This document shows positions 44,319 through 53,087 of a stretch of 64,000 bases of DNA, piece by piece. The stretch comes from Pseudomonas sp. GGS8 (GTDB taxonomy: Bacteria; Pseudomonadota; Gammaproteobacteria; Pseudomonadales; Pseudomonadaceae): positions 5,831,501 to 5,895,500 of the forward strand of contig NZ_JALJWF010000001.1 of NCBI RefSeq assembly GCF_024168645.1, given 5' to 3'. The notes below the pieces were generated by a model, which saw only the letters and a list, made by a program, of their open reading frames with translations, ran no database searches and had not been told where the DNA came from. Numbering within the stretch: the first letter of the stretch is position 1; every line of letters starts with the position of its first letter. The position numbers were made by a program, and so were the translations under genes.

Positions 44319-44576
44319 TCAATGCGTCATCCACGGTCGCTGATCACTCTCCAAGTCGCTTAGCGGTTGTCCGATTTCACGGGCCAAGGCGATGCCTGTC
44401 GCCATCCAGATCTGCCCCAGTTCGTTGAACGCTTTCAGGTGAGCAGGATTTTCATTGAGCCAATGAACAAGAGTGTCGAAGTATTCGGGGTTATCAGGGC
44501 AATCATGGATCCGAATGAACAACTCCAGTGTTCGATCCCAGATCTGATCCATGACGTCCTTGCTCTCATCTTCCAT
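44319..44576 (-). CDS. Short protein resembling the N-terminal domain (DUF4880) of FecR
   Basis: This 85-residue ORF has the DUF4880 pattern seen at the N-terminus of cytoplasmic FecR anti-sigma regulators: a helix with ALELFI-like hydrophobics, then FDTLVHWLNENPAHLKAFNEL followed by IWMATGIAL. No FecR membrane helix or periplasmic domain follows; the stop is at 44319. GAGGG precedes the ATG by ten bases. It may be an independent small regulator or the truncated head of a FecR gene. No FecI-type sigma factor is nearby. Confidence 0.5.
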   Translation of the reverse strand: MEDESKDVMDQIWDRTLELFIRIHDCPDNPEYFDTLVHWLNENPAHLKAFNELGQIWMATGIALAREIGQPLSDLESDQRPWMTH

Positions 44577-44879
44577 GCTCAGATTTCCCTCAGTTTGGTT
44601 CTGTCAGACCACTCATTCGCACTGACCACCTCAGCCTCTGATTCCTGAAGGAATAGAAGCCACGTCGTGATGTACAGCTACTGCTCAGGACATAAGCTAA
44701 CAAGACGGAAAAAGAATTGATCTAAGAAACAGATTAAAAAAGATCCTATCTTTCAATTGTTCAGAATGTTATTTCAGCGAACGACAGGAGATTGAACAGA
44801 CTAAGCGGATTCAATGGACTGAGCAGGTCCGATGATGAGTCACTTCCAATGGAACCGGATGAGGAGTTGTAGATTTCCT
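44577..44879. other. Intergenic, no gene seen
   Basis: About 300 bases, AT-rich in the middle (44690-44780). It probably contains the promoter of the minus-strand DUF4880-like gene. No recognisable motif was found. Confidence 0.4.
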
Positions 44880-45000
44880 ACAGTTCGGTGATACGAATCC
44901 ACAACAAGCTTTCGCGCATGCGTTATCGCCAGATCGCAGGCGAAACTGACGACCGCCATATTGCAGGCCCTGATCCGAGTGAAACAACTGTCACTACGCC
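44880..45000 (-). mobile_element. IS3-family transposase remnant
   Basis: On the minus strand the segment QLFHSDQGLQYGGRQFR is a clear match to the HSDxGxQY catalytic block of IS3-family (rve) transposases. The sequence downstream breaks into different frames, with only weak similarity to the usual continuation. No intact ORF or terminal repeats remain. Confidence 0.6.
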
Positions 45001-45164
45001 GGCAGGCCGTGGCTTGAAAGGATTATCCAGGCGCCCGAAGCTCAGCGATCCGGAAAACTTTGAATAGCTTGTTTCGCAGGGCTGTTAAGTCGAAATAGTG
45101 TTCGCGCAGTGTGGCTTAGCAAGCGCCCTCAGCCCGATAACCAGTGACGACCGCACCTGCCTTT

Positions 45165-45197
45165 AAAACAAAAAACGCCCGATGCAGTGCATCGGGC
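45165..45197 (-). terminator. Rho-independent terminator after the YegP-like gene
   Basis: GCCCGATG (45177-45184) and CATCGGGC (45190-45197) form a perfect stem with a five-base loop. On the minus strand it is followed by a T-rich run (45165-45175). It lies about 55 bases past the stop of the YegP-like gene. Confidence 0.85.
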
Positions 45198-45250
45198 ATT
45201 TGGGTGAAACAGGCGTATACCTATTTCAAGACTAGGCACACTGTAGAAAG

Positions 45251-45586
45251 TCAGGCGATTTGGTCTTTGATGGTGGTGCTTGGACCGTTGGCCTTAACGC
45301 TTTCAATCCCTATGGTGCGCGCCGCTTCAGACGAGTAGCGCTGGCTGGTGCCAATAATCTGGTGGTTCGCCGCCTTGAGGTTGAAATAAGGCTTGCCGTC
45401 CTTGGCCATTTCCTTGGCATAACGTGCGTCAACGGGGCTATTGGCCTGTACCGAAGCAATACCGCTTTCAGCTGCGCTGCGAGTGGTATAGCGCTCACTG
45501 GTCAAAATGATTTCAGCGTTGCTCGCCTTGAGGACAAAATGAAATTGCCCGTCCGTACTTTTGCTCAACTCGTACCAACCTGCCAT
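45251..45586 (-). CDS. YegP-like DUF1508 two-repeat protein
   Basis: A 111-residue protein with two tandem DUF1508 units: FHFVLKASNAEIILTSERYTT with AAESGIASVQANS, and YFNLKAANHQIIGTSQRYSS with ARTIGIESVKANG. Start at ATG 45586 with GGAG seven bases upstream; a longer frame has no support. The function of this widespread small family is not firmly known. The gene is single, with its own terminator. Confidence 0.88.
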   Translation of the reverse strand: MAGWYELSKSTDGQFHFVLKASNAEIILTSERYTTRSAAESGIASVQANSPVDARYAKEMAKDGKPYFNLKAANHQIIGTSQRYSSEAARTIGIESVKANGPSTTIKDQIA

Positions 45587-45986
45587 GGTGTAACTCCTTA
45601 GAGTGCCCGAAATCGCTGTTACAGCTATCGGATTAAAGACTGTCTGTGATGAACAGGTATTCAGGGTGTTTTGTTGCTGAATGCAAGCCTCTTCAAACCG
45701 AGAGTTTAAAACTCGGTTCAGCGACGAGCCAGGTCTGCAACCACAACCGAAGCAGGCTCGCAAACTCGACCTCGATCAACCGCTAAAGACGGTTTACCAG
45801 TACCGTACGCTGGAGTGCTACGACCCCAAAAACACGGACTAACCGTCAAATCGCAAAGACCTATGGCAATCTACGGAGGTCTCCGTTATGCCCTAACTCA
45901 GCAAGCAAACGGCTACCCCATCTACCTATCTCCGCTAAGCACCGGCATGGAGTATCTGTCATTCGCTGAAACCACACTCTGAACAA
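45587..45986. other. Intergenic region before the LysR fragment
   Basis: About 400 bases with no gene that I can support. A short plus-strand frame (about 45840-45980) reads MAIYGGLRYALTQQ and on, but has no family match and no ribosome-binding site. This region and its IS-rich surroundings look like decayed coding DNA. Confidence 0.35.
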
Positions 45987-46352
45987 TTGAAAATTCGATC
46001 AAGCTTAAGGCCGTTTCCTGGATCAATGCGATTCTCGTCATCCTCAATGCTGGGATTGATCCATGCCACTACCCAAGTGCTTGGTATTGCGCTATTAAAC
46101 AATGTGATGGTTCAACTCAACGAAAAAGCATTGGCTCACGTTCTTCCGAAGTACTTTCTCCCCACTGATGGTTTTTATGCCATCTACTCGCATCAAAAAT
46201 CCCTGTCGACTGCAGCCCATACTTCTCTCGATTACATCATTGATAAAACAGGAAACTGTTGTCTAGAATTCCATCATCGTGACTTCGAGGGGAAGATCGC
46301 CGCAACCGTTTCACTGATGGGTGAACCAAGCAAGTGCATTCATAGAGCCTAA
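45987..46352 (+). pseudogene. C-terminal fragment of a LysR regulator, paralogous to 41007-41906
   Basis: From about 46026 to 46250 both DNA and protein closely follow the last about 75 codons of the LysR gene at 41007-41906, e.g. GIALLNN(V/M)MVQ, HVLP(K/E)YFLPTDGFYA and HQKSLS. The helix-turn-helix and most of the ligand domain are missing. The tail beyond 46260 is unrelated. It is the scar of a duplicated regulator gene. Confidence 0.8.
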
Positions 46353-46361
46353 GCTCTCAGT

Positions 46362-46802
46362 TTAGTCGCGCAGCAGAAAGCTGGGCAGCTCGCCGCTATG
46401 TGTAAGCGAGTAGCCCTCAGCAAGATCCTTAGGGTCGAACAACGCATTTTCAAAACCGCAAGCCAGAACGAAGGAATTTTGAACGTCTGCTTCAATTGCA
46501 ACGATGTCTATACTTTGAAATGAGCCACTTGATTTTTTAAGTATTCCTGCATAGGCCACTTGGCCATGATCTTCTTCCAGCCCGAGTATTGCCCGCGCAC
46601 AAATAACAGACTGCCACTGATAGCGCGCGCCCAAGTCCAGCTCGCCCTTGCGAGATCCAATCGACCCAATGTAGCAGCGATGTGTTTCCCCTATTACATA
46701 GATCAGTTGCGTTGCGCTCCTATGGCTTTTCCAAAGAGCGAAGAAATTGTCGAAGCGCCTCCACTCGACCGACACCTCATGAAGTTGTATCAAGCTCTCC
46801 AT
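46362..46802 (-). CDS. GIY-YIG-like protein at the distal end of the T6SS operon
   Basis: A 146-residue ORF that overlaps the VasL-like gene by 13 bases, so it probably belongs to the same transcript. The sequence shows a GIY-YIG-like layout: LIYVIGETHRCYIGSIGS (first residue L instead of G), then GARYQWQSVICARAILG with a possible catalytic Arg, a Glu in AIEADVQ, and an Asn in CGFENALFDP. This order of Arg, Glu and Asn is what GIY-YIG nucleases use. No secretion signal is visible. It could be a nuclease cargo of the T6SS, an unrelated GIY-YIG-like protein, or a chance resemblance. Confidence 0.6.
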   Translation of the reverse strand: MESLIQLHEVSVEWRRFDNFFALWKSHRSATQLIYVIGETHRCYIGSIGSRKGELDLGARYQWQSVICARAILGLEEDHGQVAYAGILKKSSGSFQSIDIVAIEADVQNSFVLACGFENALFDPKDLAEGYSLTHSGELPSFLLRD

Positions 46803-47662
46803 TGGGTCGAGCCAGTCTTGAGCTGTGCACTGCCTGCATCGAACGGTGACAGCCTGTCCAGACGCACCGGATCGGGAATCAGCCGTTCCTGTCGTGCGAG
46901 GCTCGTGAGGCGGTGCGTACCCTCACTGTCTGGACTTACTGGCCGGTCGCTCCACCAAAACCAACTAACCAGAGCGATCGTAATGACCGTAGCCAATAGC
47001 CACAGGGCTATACGAGACCTCTTGGATATCACGTCGGGCATACGTGGCGCATCTGGCAAGATCACAACGGGCGTTACGAGTGCCGGTGTAGGTGCCGGTT
47101 CCGGTACATTCACCACCGGCGATACTGTCTCGCCCGAAGAGCTGTTTCGCTCCAGGAGGTAAATCAAGCTGCTGACCTGCTGGCGCAGAGCTTGCAGCGT
47201 GACCAGAGGCACCTGCGTCAGACTCTCCAATTGCTGGTTCAAACGCACCAACTCGGTGTCTAGTTGGACGAGTGAAGGCAGACTGTTTGCATTCAGCGCC
47301 AGGCCACGCAGCAACGGCTGTAGTTGAGCGAACAACCAGCCCAGGATATCTAGGCGCACAGTTGTCACCGCCGGCCACAAGCGCGGCCATTCGCAGCCAA
47401 GCGTCTCTATCAGCGCCACCCCCTGAGCCATGCCCTCCAGGCCATGACGTTGGCTACGAGCCAGCGTGAAAGAAGCCACCGTCAGCAGTTCCGCCCCGTT
47501 CTGTTCGAACAATGTCAGACACAACTGTTCCACCTTGGCCCAGTCCACATCCGGACGAGCCGGATGGCTCAGCCTGGTCAGTTCCTTACGTAGCGCCGTA
47601 AATTCGCTGAAACCGCGCGGATCACCGCCTACTCGAATACGCATTTCAAACAACGCCCTCAT
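46790..47662 (-). CDS. VasL-like T6SS protein with ImpA-related N-terminus and one membrane helix
   Basis: A 290-residue T6SS accessory protein of the TssA-related VasL type. An ImpA_N-like region occupies about residues 1-130: VGGDPRGFSEFTALRKEL, then VDWAKVEQLCLTLF, then LARSQRHGLEGMAQG and ECEWPRLWPA-like CEWPRLWPA. A Pro-rich linker follows, then one membrane helix (about residues 217-237, ALWLLATVITIALVSWFWW) and a short polar tail. The gene follows tssE by 22 bases. VasL-like TssA paralogues are thought to organise sheath assembly. It is shorter at the C-terminus than full VasL proteins, so the exact class is uncertain. Confidence 0.7.
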   Translation of the reverse strand: MRALFEMRIRVGGDPRGFSEFTALRKELTRLSHPARPDVDWAKVEQLCLTLFEQNGAELLTVASFTLARSQRHGLEGMAQGVALIETLGCEWPRLWPAVTTVRLDILGWLFAQLQPLLRGLALNANSLPSLVQLDTELVRLNQQLESLTQVPLVTLQALRQQVSSLIYLLERNSSSGETVSPVVNVPEPAPTPALVTPVVILPDAPRMPDVISKRSRIALWLLATVITIALVSWFWWSDRPVSPDSEGTHRLTSLARQERLIPDPVRLDRLSPFDAGSAQLKTGSTQWRA

Positions 47663-47684
47663 CCAACTTCTTACCGTTACAGGT

Positions 47685-48125
47685 TCATGACTTCGACAGG
47701 TAGTTCTGCCGTTTGAGGTGACGCACTAACACTTTGCCCTCGGGGCCCACGGTAGTACCGAAGGTCACCCGCGCGCCCCCCTTGAGTCGCATGTCGAGGG
47801 CATATTCCAGATGGCCCGGCTGAACCTGCGGCAACAGTTCGACACTCACTGCCGCCAGGCGCGGCTCGTACTTGAGCAAGGTGTCGACCATGGTGCCCAT
47901 CAGCCCATGCGCCGTGGCGGGAAGGCCTTGCAGGATCAGCCCCATATCCGGCAAACCGTAATCCGGCAGATGACTGAGGGTGCCCGCTCGGCTGTTAAGG
48001 ATGCGTTGCAGGTTGTCCAATACCGACAGAGCGTGCTGGTCCTCTTCGCTGACGCGATACAGCTCCAGTTCGCCATTGAAATTTTGCAGCAGCATTTCGT
48101 AGAGCGACGGATTGAGCTCGGTCAT
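47685..48125 (-). CDS. tssE: T6SS baseplate protein TssE (gp25-like)
   Basis: A 146-residue homologue of phage T4 gp25, a wedge component of the T6SS baseplate. The diagnostic block is LDNLQRILNSRAGTLSHLPDYGLPDM, followed by a conserved C-terminal beta part. Length matches the family. It starts three bases after the tssJ stop. Confidence 0.92.
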   Translation of the reverse strand: MTELNPSLYEMLLQNFNGELELYRVSEEDQHALSVLDNLQRILNSRAGTLSHLPDYGLPDMGLILQGLPATAHGLMGTMVDTLLKYEPRLAAVSVELLPQVQPGHLEYALDMRLKGGARVTFGTTVGPEGKVLVRHLKRQNYLSKS

Positions 48126-48128
48126 TGC

Positions 48129-48665
48129 TCACTCCTTCGCCAACGGTCGCAGGGTCAGCCGGTTGTCCCCCAGCTCGATCACTCGCGCCTGGTCCGGGTC
48201 CAGGTCATCGCGCATCAGCGTCAAACGCCAGGTATTTATCTGGGTATCGGGTGAGCGGAACAGCGCCGCCACCGCGACAAACTGCGCGTCCTTATCCATG
48301 GGCACGTTCAATTGGGCCCCCTCCCCTGGCTTCACCACGACTGCCCGCTTGTCCAGCAGATCAGCGCTCAGCACGCTATCGTCATCACTCACCAAACGTT
48401 CGTAGGTGGCCTGTTCCAATGCCTTGCTATCGCGCAACTGGTACACCCGCACCAATGTCGGCACCGACAATGCGCTCATGTCCGTCGTGTTGGTGTTCAT
48501 CGCCACCCGACCACTGAAATCCAGGTGCAGGGTTTTGACCTGCTTGTAGAAAATCGCCCGGGCCGTGGACGTGGTGGCGTCTGTCACGGTCTGAGTCAGC
48601 CCACACCCCCCGAGCAGTGCAACGAGCGCAGCCGCCATCAATGATTTATAAACGGTATGCGACAT
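48129..48665 (-). CDS. tssJ: T6SS outer-membrane lipoprotein TssJ
   Basis: A 178-residue lipoprotein of the T6SS membrane complex, tethering TssM to the outer membrane. I use ATG 48665 (GGGAG eight bases upstream), which gives a lipoprotein signal peptide with lipobox ALLGGC. The mature part is beta-rich with the TssJ block LVRVYQLRDSKALEQATYE. It overlaps the tssG 3' end by 20 bases. Confidence 0.9.
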   Translation of the reverse strand: MSHTVYKSLMAAALVALLGGCGLTQTVTDATTSTARAIFYKQVKTLHLDFSGRVAMNTNTTDMSALSVPTLVRVYQLRDSKALEQATYERLVSDDDSVLSADLLDKRAVVVKPGEGAQLNVPMDKDAQFVAVAALFRSPDTQINTWRLTLMRDDLDPDQARVIELGDNRLTLRPLAKE

Positions 48666-49743
48666 GCTGTATCTCCCTTTTCCTAGGATTGTGCGAAAGC
48701 CCCTGGTATCGACCCAGATTGATCGTGATGGTTTCTTGCTCCGCCACCTGCCAGGCGTCGCCACCCAAGCCCAGCACAGCGGTCATGCCCAGCCAAACCG
48801 GCGCGCCTCCCAGCGCCGGCTTCGGCAGGCTGCGAACCGGTAGCGACAATTGCAGCTTGGCAGTACAGCGCCAGCCCAGGTACACACGCAGCAGTACCAG
48901 CAAGTCACTGTTCAACTGACCGCCCGGCAACCAGCCACTGGCCTCTTCTCGATCCTCGGTGAACAGCGCCAGGTGCAACTGGCTATTGGCGTCGTACCCG
49001 GTACTGCCCAGCGGTGTGCCCTGAGACAAGCTCACCGGGCGGCTCGTGGACAGACTGGCCGGCTGCGCCAAGGGCACTTTCAACGGCCAATGTGGCGTTA
49101 CGCGCGCCTTGGTGTTGGGTGCCAGCAGCTTGACCAGCGCAATAATGCCTTCGGCGTTGCGGGTGGGCAGACGCATCACGCTGAGCAGCGCCAGGAAGCG
49201 CGAAATCGGTGTGGCGATCTGCTTAGCGGTACCGGGAATCCCCAGGCCAATCAACCCCAGCAGACACTGGGACGTCGCATCGGTACCGCCCGCCTCGAAC
49301 GTGGCCGGATACGAGTACTTGCGCCAGATGCGGTAGAACTGGGTGAAGATCCGATGGTTGAAAATATCGAGGAAAGCCTCCAGCGCCTCATGCCCCTCCC
49401 GCCGTTGAGCGATATCGTCCAGAAAAGCCGTCGGCATGGGTGAGTCCACACCGTACAGACCGAGCAGGCGGGTACGCACCGTGGCCGGTCGTTCCGGGGC
49501 GGCATCAAAGGTTTCAATCGCCCTCAGTTCGCCGGCAGGAAAGCCCATGCCAGGATCGGGTCGAAAGCGTACCGGGTCATCCGCCGGATGCGCGGTGCTA
49601 CCCAGTGGCGGGTGATTCGGCAATGCCTGTTCCAGCAACTGACAAAAACGGTACAGATTGGCCTCGGCCACCCGCCCCTCCAGCGCCTCCAGCAAACCGC
49701 CGGCCTTCAGCCGGGAATACGCTGACTGTGGTTCTCGTTCCAT
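48646..49743 (-). CDS. tssG: T6SS baseplate protein TssG
   Basis: A 365-residue baseplate wedge component that works with TssF, TssE and TssK. Recognised by the N-terminal block (YRFCQLLEQA, VRFRPDPGMGFPAGEL), then LLGLYGVDSPMPTAFLDDI, then FNHRIFTQFYRIWRKYSYP. Start taken at ATG 49743 inside the tssF end, giving a 37-base overlap, which is usual for these two genes. Confidence 0.92.
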   Translation of the reverse strand: MEREPQSAYSRLKAGGLLEALEGRVAEANLYRFCQLLEQALPNHPPLGSTAHPADDPVRFRPDPGMGFPAGELRAIETFDAAPERPATVRTRLLGLYGVDSPMPTAFLDDIAQRREGHEALEAFLDIFNHRIFTQFYRIWRKYSYPATFEAGGTDATSQCLLGLIGLGIPGTAKQIATPISRFLALLSVMRLPTRNAEGIIALVKLLAPNTKARVTPHWPLKVPLAQPASLSTSRPVSLSQGTPLGSTGYDANSQLHLALFTEDREEASGWLPGGQLNSDLLVLLRVYLGWRCTAKLQLSLPVRSLPKPALGGAPVWLGMTAVLGLGGDAWQVAEQETITINLGRYQGLSHNPRKREIQHVAYRL

Positions 49744-51476
49744 CGCAGGCACTTTCCAGTAGGTTGAAGGATCAGCGTGAGCTGGTTGTACAAATGAATG
49801 TCGGCATACAGGCCAAAGAAGCGATTGAGCATCTCGCCGAACAGGCTGATGTCGCCCTCGCCGGAAAAGCCATTGGCGTCCAGGGTGACTTCGATATCCA
49901 CCCCACGCAGCAGAAAGCCTTTTTCGAAGCGCTGGATTAGGTGGTGGCTCACCTCGACGATCGCCGCCAGGCGACGTCGGTTCAGCTCGCTACCCGTCCA
50001 GTCGTACAACGCCAAGGTGCCTCGCAACACCTCGGCGTTGTCGAGCATCGGCAGGAAATTGGAGCCCAGGTGGCTGAGCACTCGCCAATGAAAGCGGTCG
50101 CGGTTAGGCGGGTAGCAGGGCAAGGTCGGCGCACACAGGTTGCGCACCCGCAAGCCGGCCTGGGTGGATTGCACCACGGTATCGAGCAATGTGCTTTGCA
50201 GCGCCTTGCGCGGCAGTTGGCCGTGGGTGCCGGTCAAGCGCAACGACAGGCTTTCGCTCTCGCGCAGCCGATCCTTGTCAAAGCCCTCGCCACCCAGGAT
50301 CAGCCAGGTGTCGTGCAAGCCACTGGCACCACGCTTCAAGCGCGTATGGAAGTAACGCTCGGGCGCCTCATCGCGCATCATGCCGCCCTTGTGACGAAAG
50401 CTGGTGAACGGCACATAGTCCTGGCGCTCGGCGTTCTTGGAGGCAGTAACCCGATCCACCGAATAGATTTCGGTATGGCCGTCCTGCAGACGCATCGGGC
50501 GAAGCAGATAGTCGGTTTGCAAGGGCGCCAGGGTCAGCGGGTCAGCCTCCAACGGGAACAGATTGATCACCGGCACGGCATGCAGGCGCATGTGCTCGGC
50601 GCCGAGATCGAACTCATGAGGCCAGGCCTCGCGAAGCACCACGTCCAGCTCGAACCAGGGCGTACCCGGGTTGATGTTCAACTGCTCCAGCCCACAAAGG
50701 GTCACGAACATGAACTTCTCGCGGAAGGTGAAATACTCCAGCAGCAATTGATAACCGCTGAAGGCGCTGTCGCCCTTGGGCCACAGGCGATCCTCATCGG
50801 CAAAGCCCTTGGGCGAAAAATAGCCATCCAGCGACTGGCGCTCGAGTTGTCCCGGCAGATGCACATACAACGCCTGAGTGTTTACAGTCAGGGCCTGATG
50901 CAGCGCACTGGCCATTGGGGCATCGGCATTGAGGTACAGCGGCAGGCGGCTCAGGTCGATCTGGCTCCAGTCCGTCAACGCGCCGCAGGCAAAACGCAGT
51001 CGCAGCAGCGAACGACCGTCCGGCTCATGGGCAAGTCGCACAGACTCCAGGGCAAGCGGCTGCAGTGTCAGATTCTGGGTGGTGGTGTAGCGGCAACGGG
51101 TGCGTTGCGGCCCGATGGGTTGCGACAGTACTTCGAAACCCTGGCCGATCAACTCGCTGCGCTTCATCTGTTCGAGCTCGGGCACCAGTTCGATGACCGA
51201 CAGTGATGGAATGGTGCGCAGGTAATGCGGCCACAGCAGGCTGACCAGGCCTTCGGTCAACTCCGGCAGGTCGTCGTCGAGCTTCTCGCGCAACCGCCCC
51301 ATCAAAAAGGCAAAGCCTTCGAAGAGGCGTTCCACATAGGGATCTTGCGCGCCCGGTTTGTCCAGGTTGAGCTGCGCCGCCCGGTCCGGGAAAGCTTGCG
51401 CGAACTCTTTGCCGGCCTCGCGCAGATAGCGCATTTCGGCATCGAAGTAGCGCAGTGTCAGATTGTCCATGCTCAA
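49707..51476 (-). CDS. tssF: T6SS baseplate protein TssF
   Basis: A 589-residue baseplate protein with the classical N-terminus LRYFDAEMRYLREAGKEFAQAFP, then DPYVERLFEGFAFLMGRLREKLDD and LLWPHYLRTIPS. The length is as expected. It starts 24 bases after tssA and overlaps tssG, so all are transcribed together. Confidence 0.94.
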   Translation of the reverse strand: MSMDNLTLRYFDAEMRYLREAGKEFAQAFPDRAAQLNLDKPGAQDPYVERLFEGFAFLMGRLREKLDDDLPELTEGLVSLLWPHYLRTIPSLSVIELVPELEQMKRSELIGQGFEVLSQPIGPQRTRCRYTTTQNLTLQPLALESVRLAHEPDGRSLLRLRFACGALTDWSQIDLSRLPLYLNADAPMASALHQALTVNTQALYVHLPGQLERQSLDGYFSPKGFADEDRLWPKGDSAFSGYQLLLEYFTFREKFMFVTLCGLEQLNINPGTPWFELDVVLREAWPHEFDLGAEHMRLHAVPVINLFPLEADPLTLAPLQTDYLLRPMRLQDGHTEIYSVDRVTASKNAERQDYVPFTSFRHKGGMMRDEAPERYFHTRLKRGASGLHDTWLILGGEGFDKDRLRESESLSLRLTGTHGQLPRKALQSTLLDTVVQSTQAGLRVRNLCAPTLPCYPPNRDRFHWRVLSHLGSNFLPMLDNAEVLRGTLALYDWTGSELNRRRLAAIVEVSHHLIQRFEKGFLLRGVDIEVTLDANGFSGEGDISLFGEMLNRFFGLYADIHLYNQLTLILQPTGKCLRWNENHSQRIPG

Positions 51477-51500
51477 GGTGAGAATCCTGATAAATGAAGT

Positions 51501-53087
51501 TTAGCCGCAGAGCACTGCAGCACGTACCGGGTCAAGGGCCACCAGCGCCGCCAGCAATGCCTCCATCCTTCGGGCCAGGGTGGGCTTGTCTGCATCGTTG
51601 CGTTGAGCTTTCAGACGCAACAGTTTCAGCAGGCGTGCCTTGACCTCGAAGTTCAGCTCGGGCTCCCACTCGGCCAGGGCCTGACGCTGTGCCGTGGCAT
51701 CCAGCTCGCCCAGCAGATGGATGGCCAGATCGCTCTTGCCATACTGCTCGGCCACCCGCGCCATCAGCAGGCGCAGCAACCAGCGCTGCCGCCCGGTCTG
51801 TACGCCGGGACGCGCAGCCAGCCAGGCCAATGCCTGCTCAACGCCATCGCTGTCGGCCTGTGCCAGGGCCTCGCCTTCCAGCGACAGAATCTCGCCATCG
51901 GCGCTTGTCGATGCTGTGGTCGGTGCCGGCAGCCACTGTTGGGGGCGATTGCCGCACACGTGCTGGGTGATCCATTCACGGGTGATCTGATCGGCAAAGG
52001 GTGTGCCGTCGTTCCAGAACAGCATCTCCAGGCCCGGCAGACGTTCGAGGAACATGCCCAGATCACGCTTGGCAATATCGGCCCAGCTGTCCTGCGGTGC
52101 GGGTAGCTTGCTCAGCGCCTGATACAAATACCATTGCAGGTCCAGCCAGAAATGGTTCACACCCTCGGCATAGATCCGCTCGACCTGATCGAGCAATTCA
52201 GTCCAGCTCTGTTGCAGGTACAGGCGCTTGAGTTGCGCCCGATAATCGCCACGCGGCGGCGCCAGGCGTGTGTTGCCGCTGGCTTCCTGGAGGGGCGCCT
52301 GGTGCACGGTGTCCCAACGCAGGCTCTTCATCAGCCGATGGGCCGCCAGCCAACCCTGGGGCTGCTCGCGCAGATAACCCGCCAGTGCCCGACCGTTGTC
52401 CAACAGGTCGCGCCCGGATTTGATGGCCATGACCGTCGGCCCGGCCGTTTGAACGCTGGACTCATGACTGGCACTGTTCTGCGGCACCAGCGCATCCACT
52501 CCGCCGGACTGCGTCAGCCGGGCAGACAACGCGTCATACAAGGCACCCAGGGCGGGACGCTGATCGGACGGCCAGGCATCCAGGCCACGCTCCAGCCAGG
52601 CCAGCGCCGCCACCGTGCGCTCGGCCTCGCTCTTCACCACCTCTGGGTACAGCGACAGGCTGTCCAGCACCTTGCTGCTGGCCAGCCACTCCAGGGCCAT
52701 CTTGCGACTGTTGGGCCGCGCGGGCAGCACCTGGCCGGCGTAACGTTCCACCAGCGCAGCCAGCAGACTCAGACCGTCGGCCAGTCCCGCTTCACCGTCC
52801 TTTTGCAAACGCGCCCAGAGATAGTAGGTGGCCACACGCAAGTCCTTGCAGGTGTGGATGAGCAGCTTCTGCGCCAACTGGACCACTTGTTCGGCATCCG
52901 CCCCGGACAGTTTGTTGACCTCTTCACGCATGCGCTGGAAGTCATCGTCATAACCCGGGTCTTCGCCAACCGGAGAGTCCGCGCGGATGGGCTGCAACCA
53001 GGGTTGCCAGCGTTCTGCCTGTACCCTGGCAACGGACAGGGCATCGCGCCCTCCCAGGCAACCGGCGATCAACGTACGCAGGCTCAT
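51501..53087 (-). CDS. tssA: T6SS cap/assembly protein TssA
   Basis: A 528-residue TssA. The ImpA_N domain (about residues 25-150) has SPVGEDPGYDDDFQRM, then KDLRVATYYLWARL and RPNSRKMALEWL. The middle and C-terminal helical region of about 250 residues carries a VasJ-like end. TssA proteins nucleate and cap the sheath during assembly. It overlaps tssM by four bases. Another ImpA_N domain, fused to EAL, is encoded at 10297-11886, and a third, shorter one at 46790-47662. Confidence 0.9.
   Translation of the reverse strand: MSLRTLIAGCLGGRDALSVARVQAERWQPWLQPIRADSPVGEDPGYDDDFQRMREEVNKLSGADAEQVVQLAQKLLIHTCKDLRVATYYLWARLQKDGEAGLADGLSLLAALVERYAGQVLPARPNSRKMALEWLASSKVLDSLSLYPEVVKSEAERTVAALAWLERGLDAWPSDQRPALGALYDALSARLTQSGGVDALVPQNSASHESSVQTAGPTVMAIKSGRDLLDNGRALAGYLREQPQGWLAAHRLMKSLRWDTVHQAPLQEASGNTRLAPPRGDYRAQLKRLYLQQSWTELLDQVERIYAEGVNHFWLDLQWYLYQALSKLPAPQDSWADIAKRDLGMFLERLPGLEMLFWNDGTPFADQITREWITQHVCGNRPQQWLPAPTTASTSADGEILSLEGEALAQADSDGVEQALAWLAARPGVQTGRQRWLLRLLMARVAEQYGKSDLAIHLLGELDATAQRQALAEWEPELNFEVKARLLKLLRLKAQRNDADKPTLARRMEALLAALVALDPVRAAVLCG

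Noticed and set aside
49941..51206. A 421-codon plus-strand ORF opposite tssF
   Set aside because: Composition is rich in Gln, Arg and His with no domain, as expected of a shadow of a high-GC gene.
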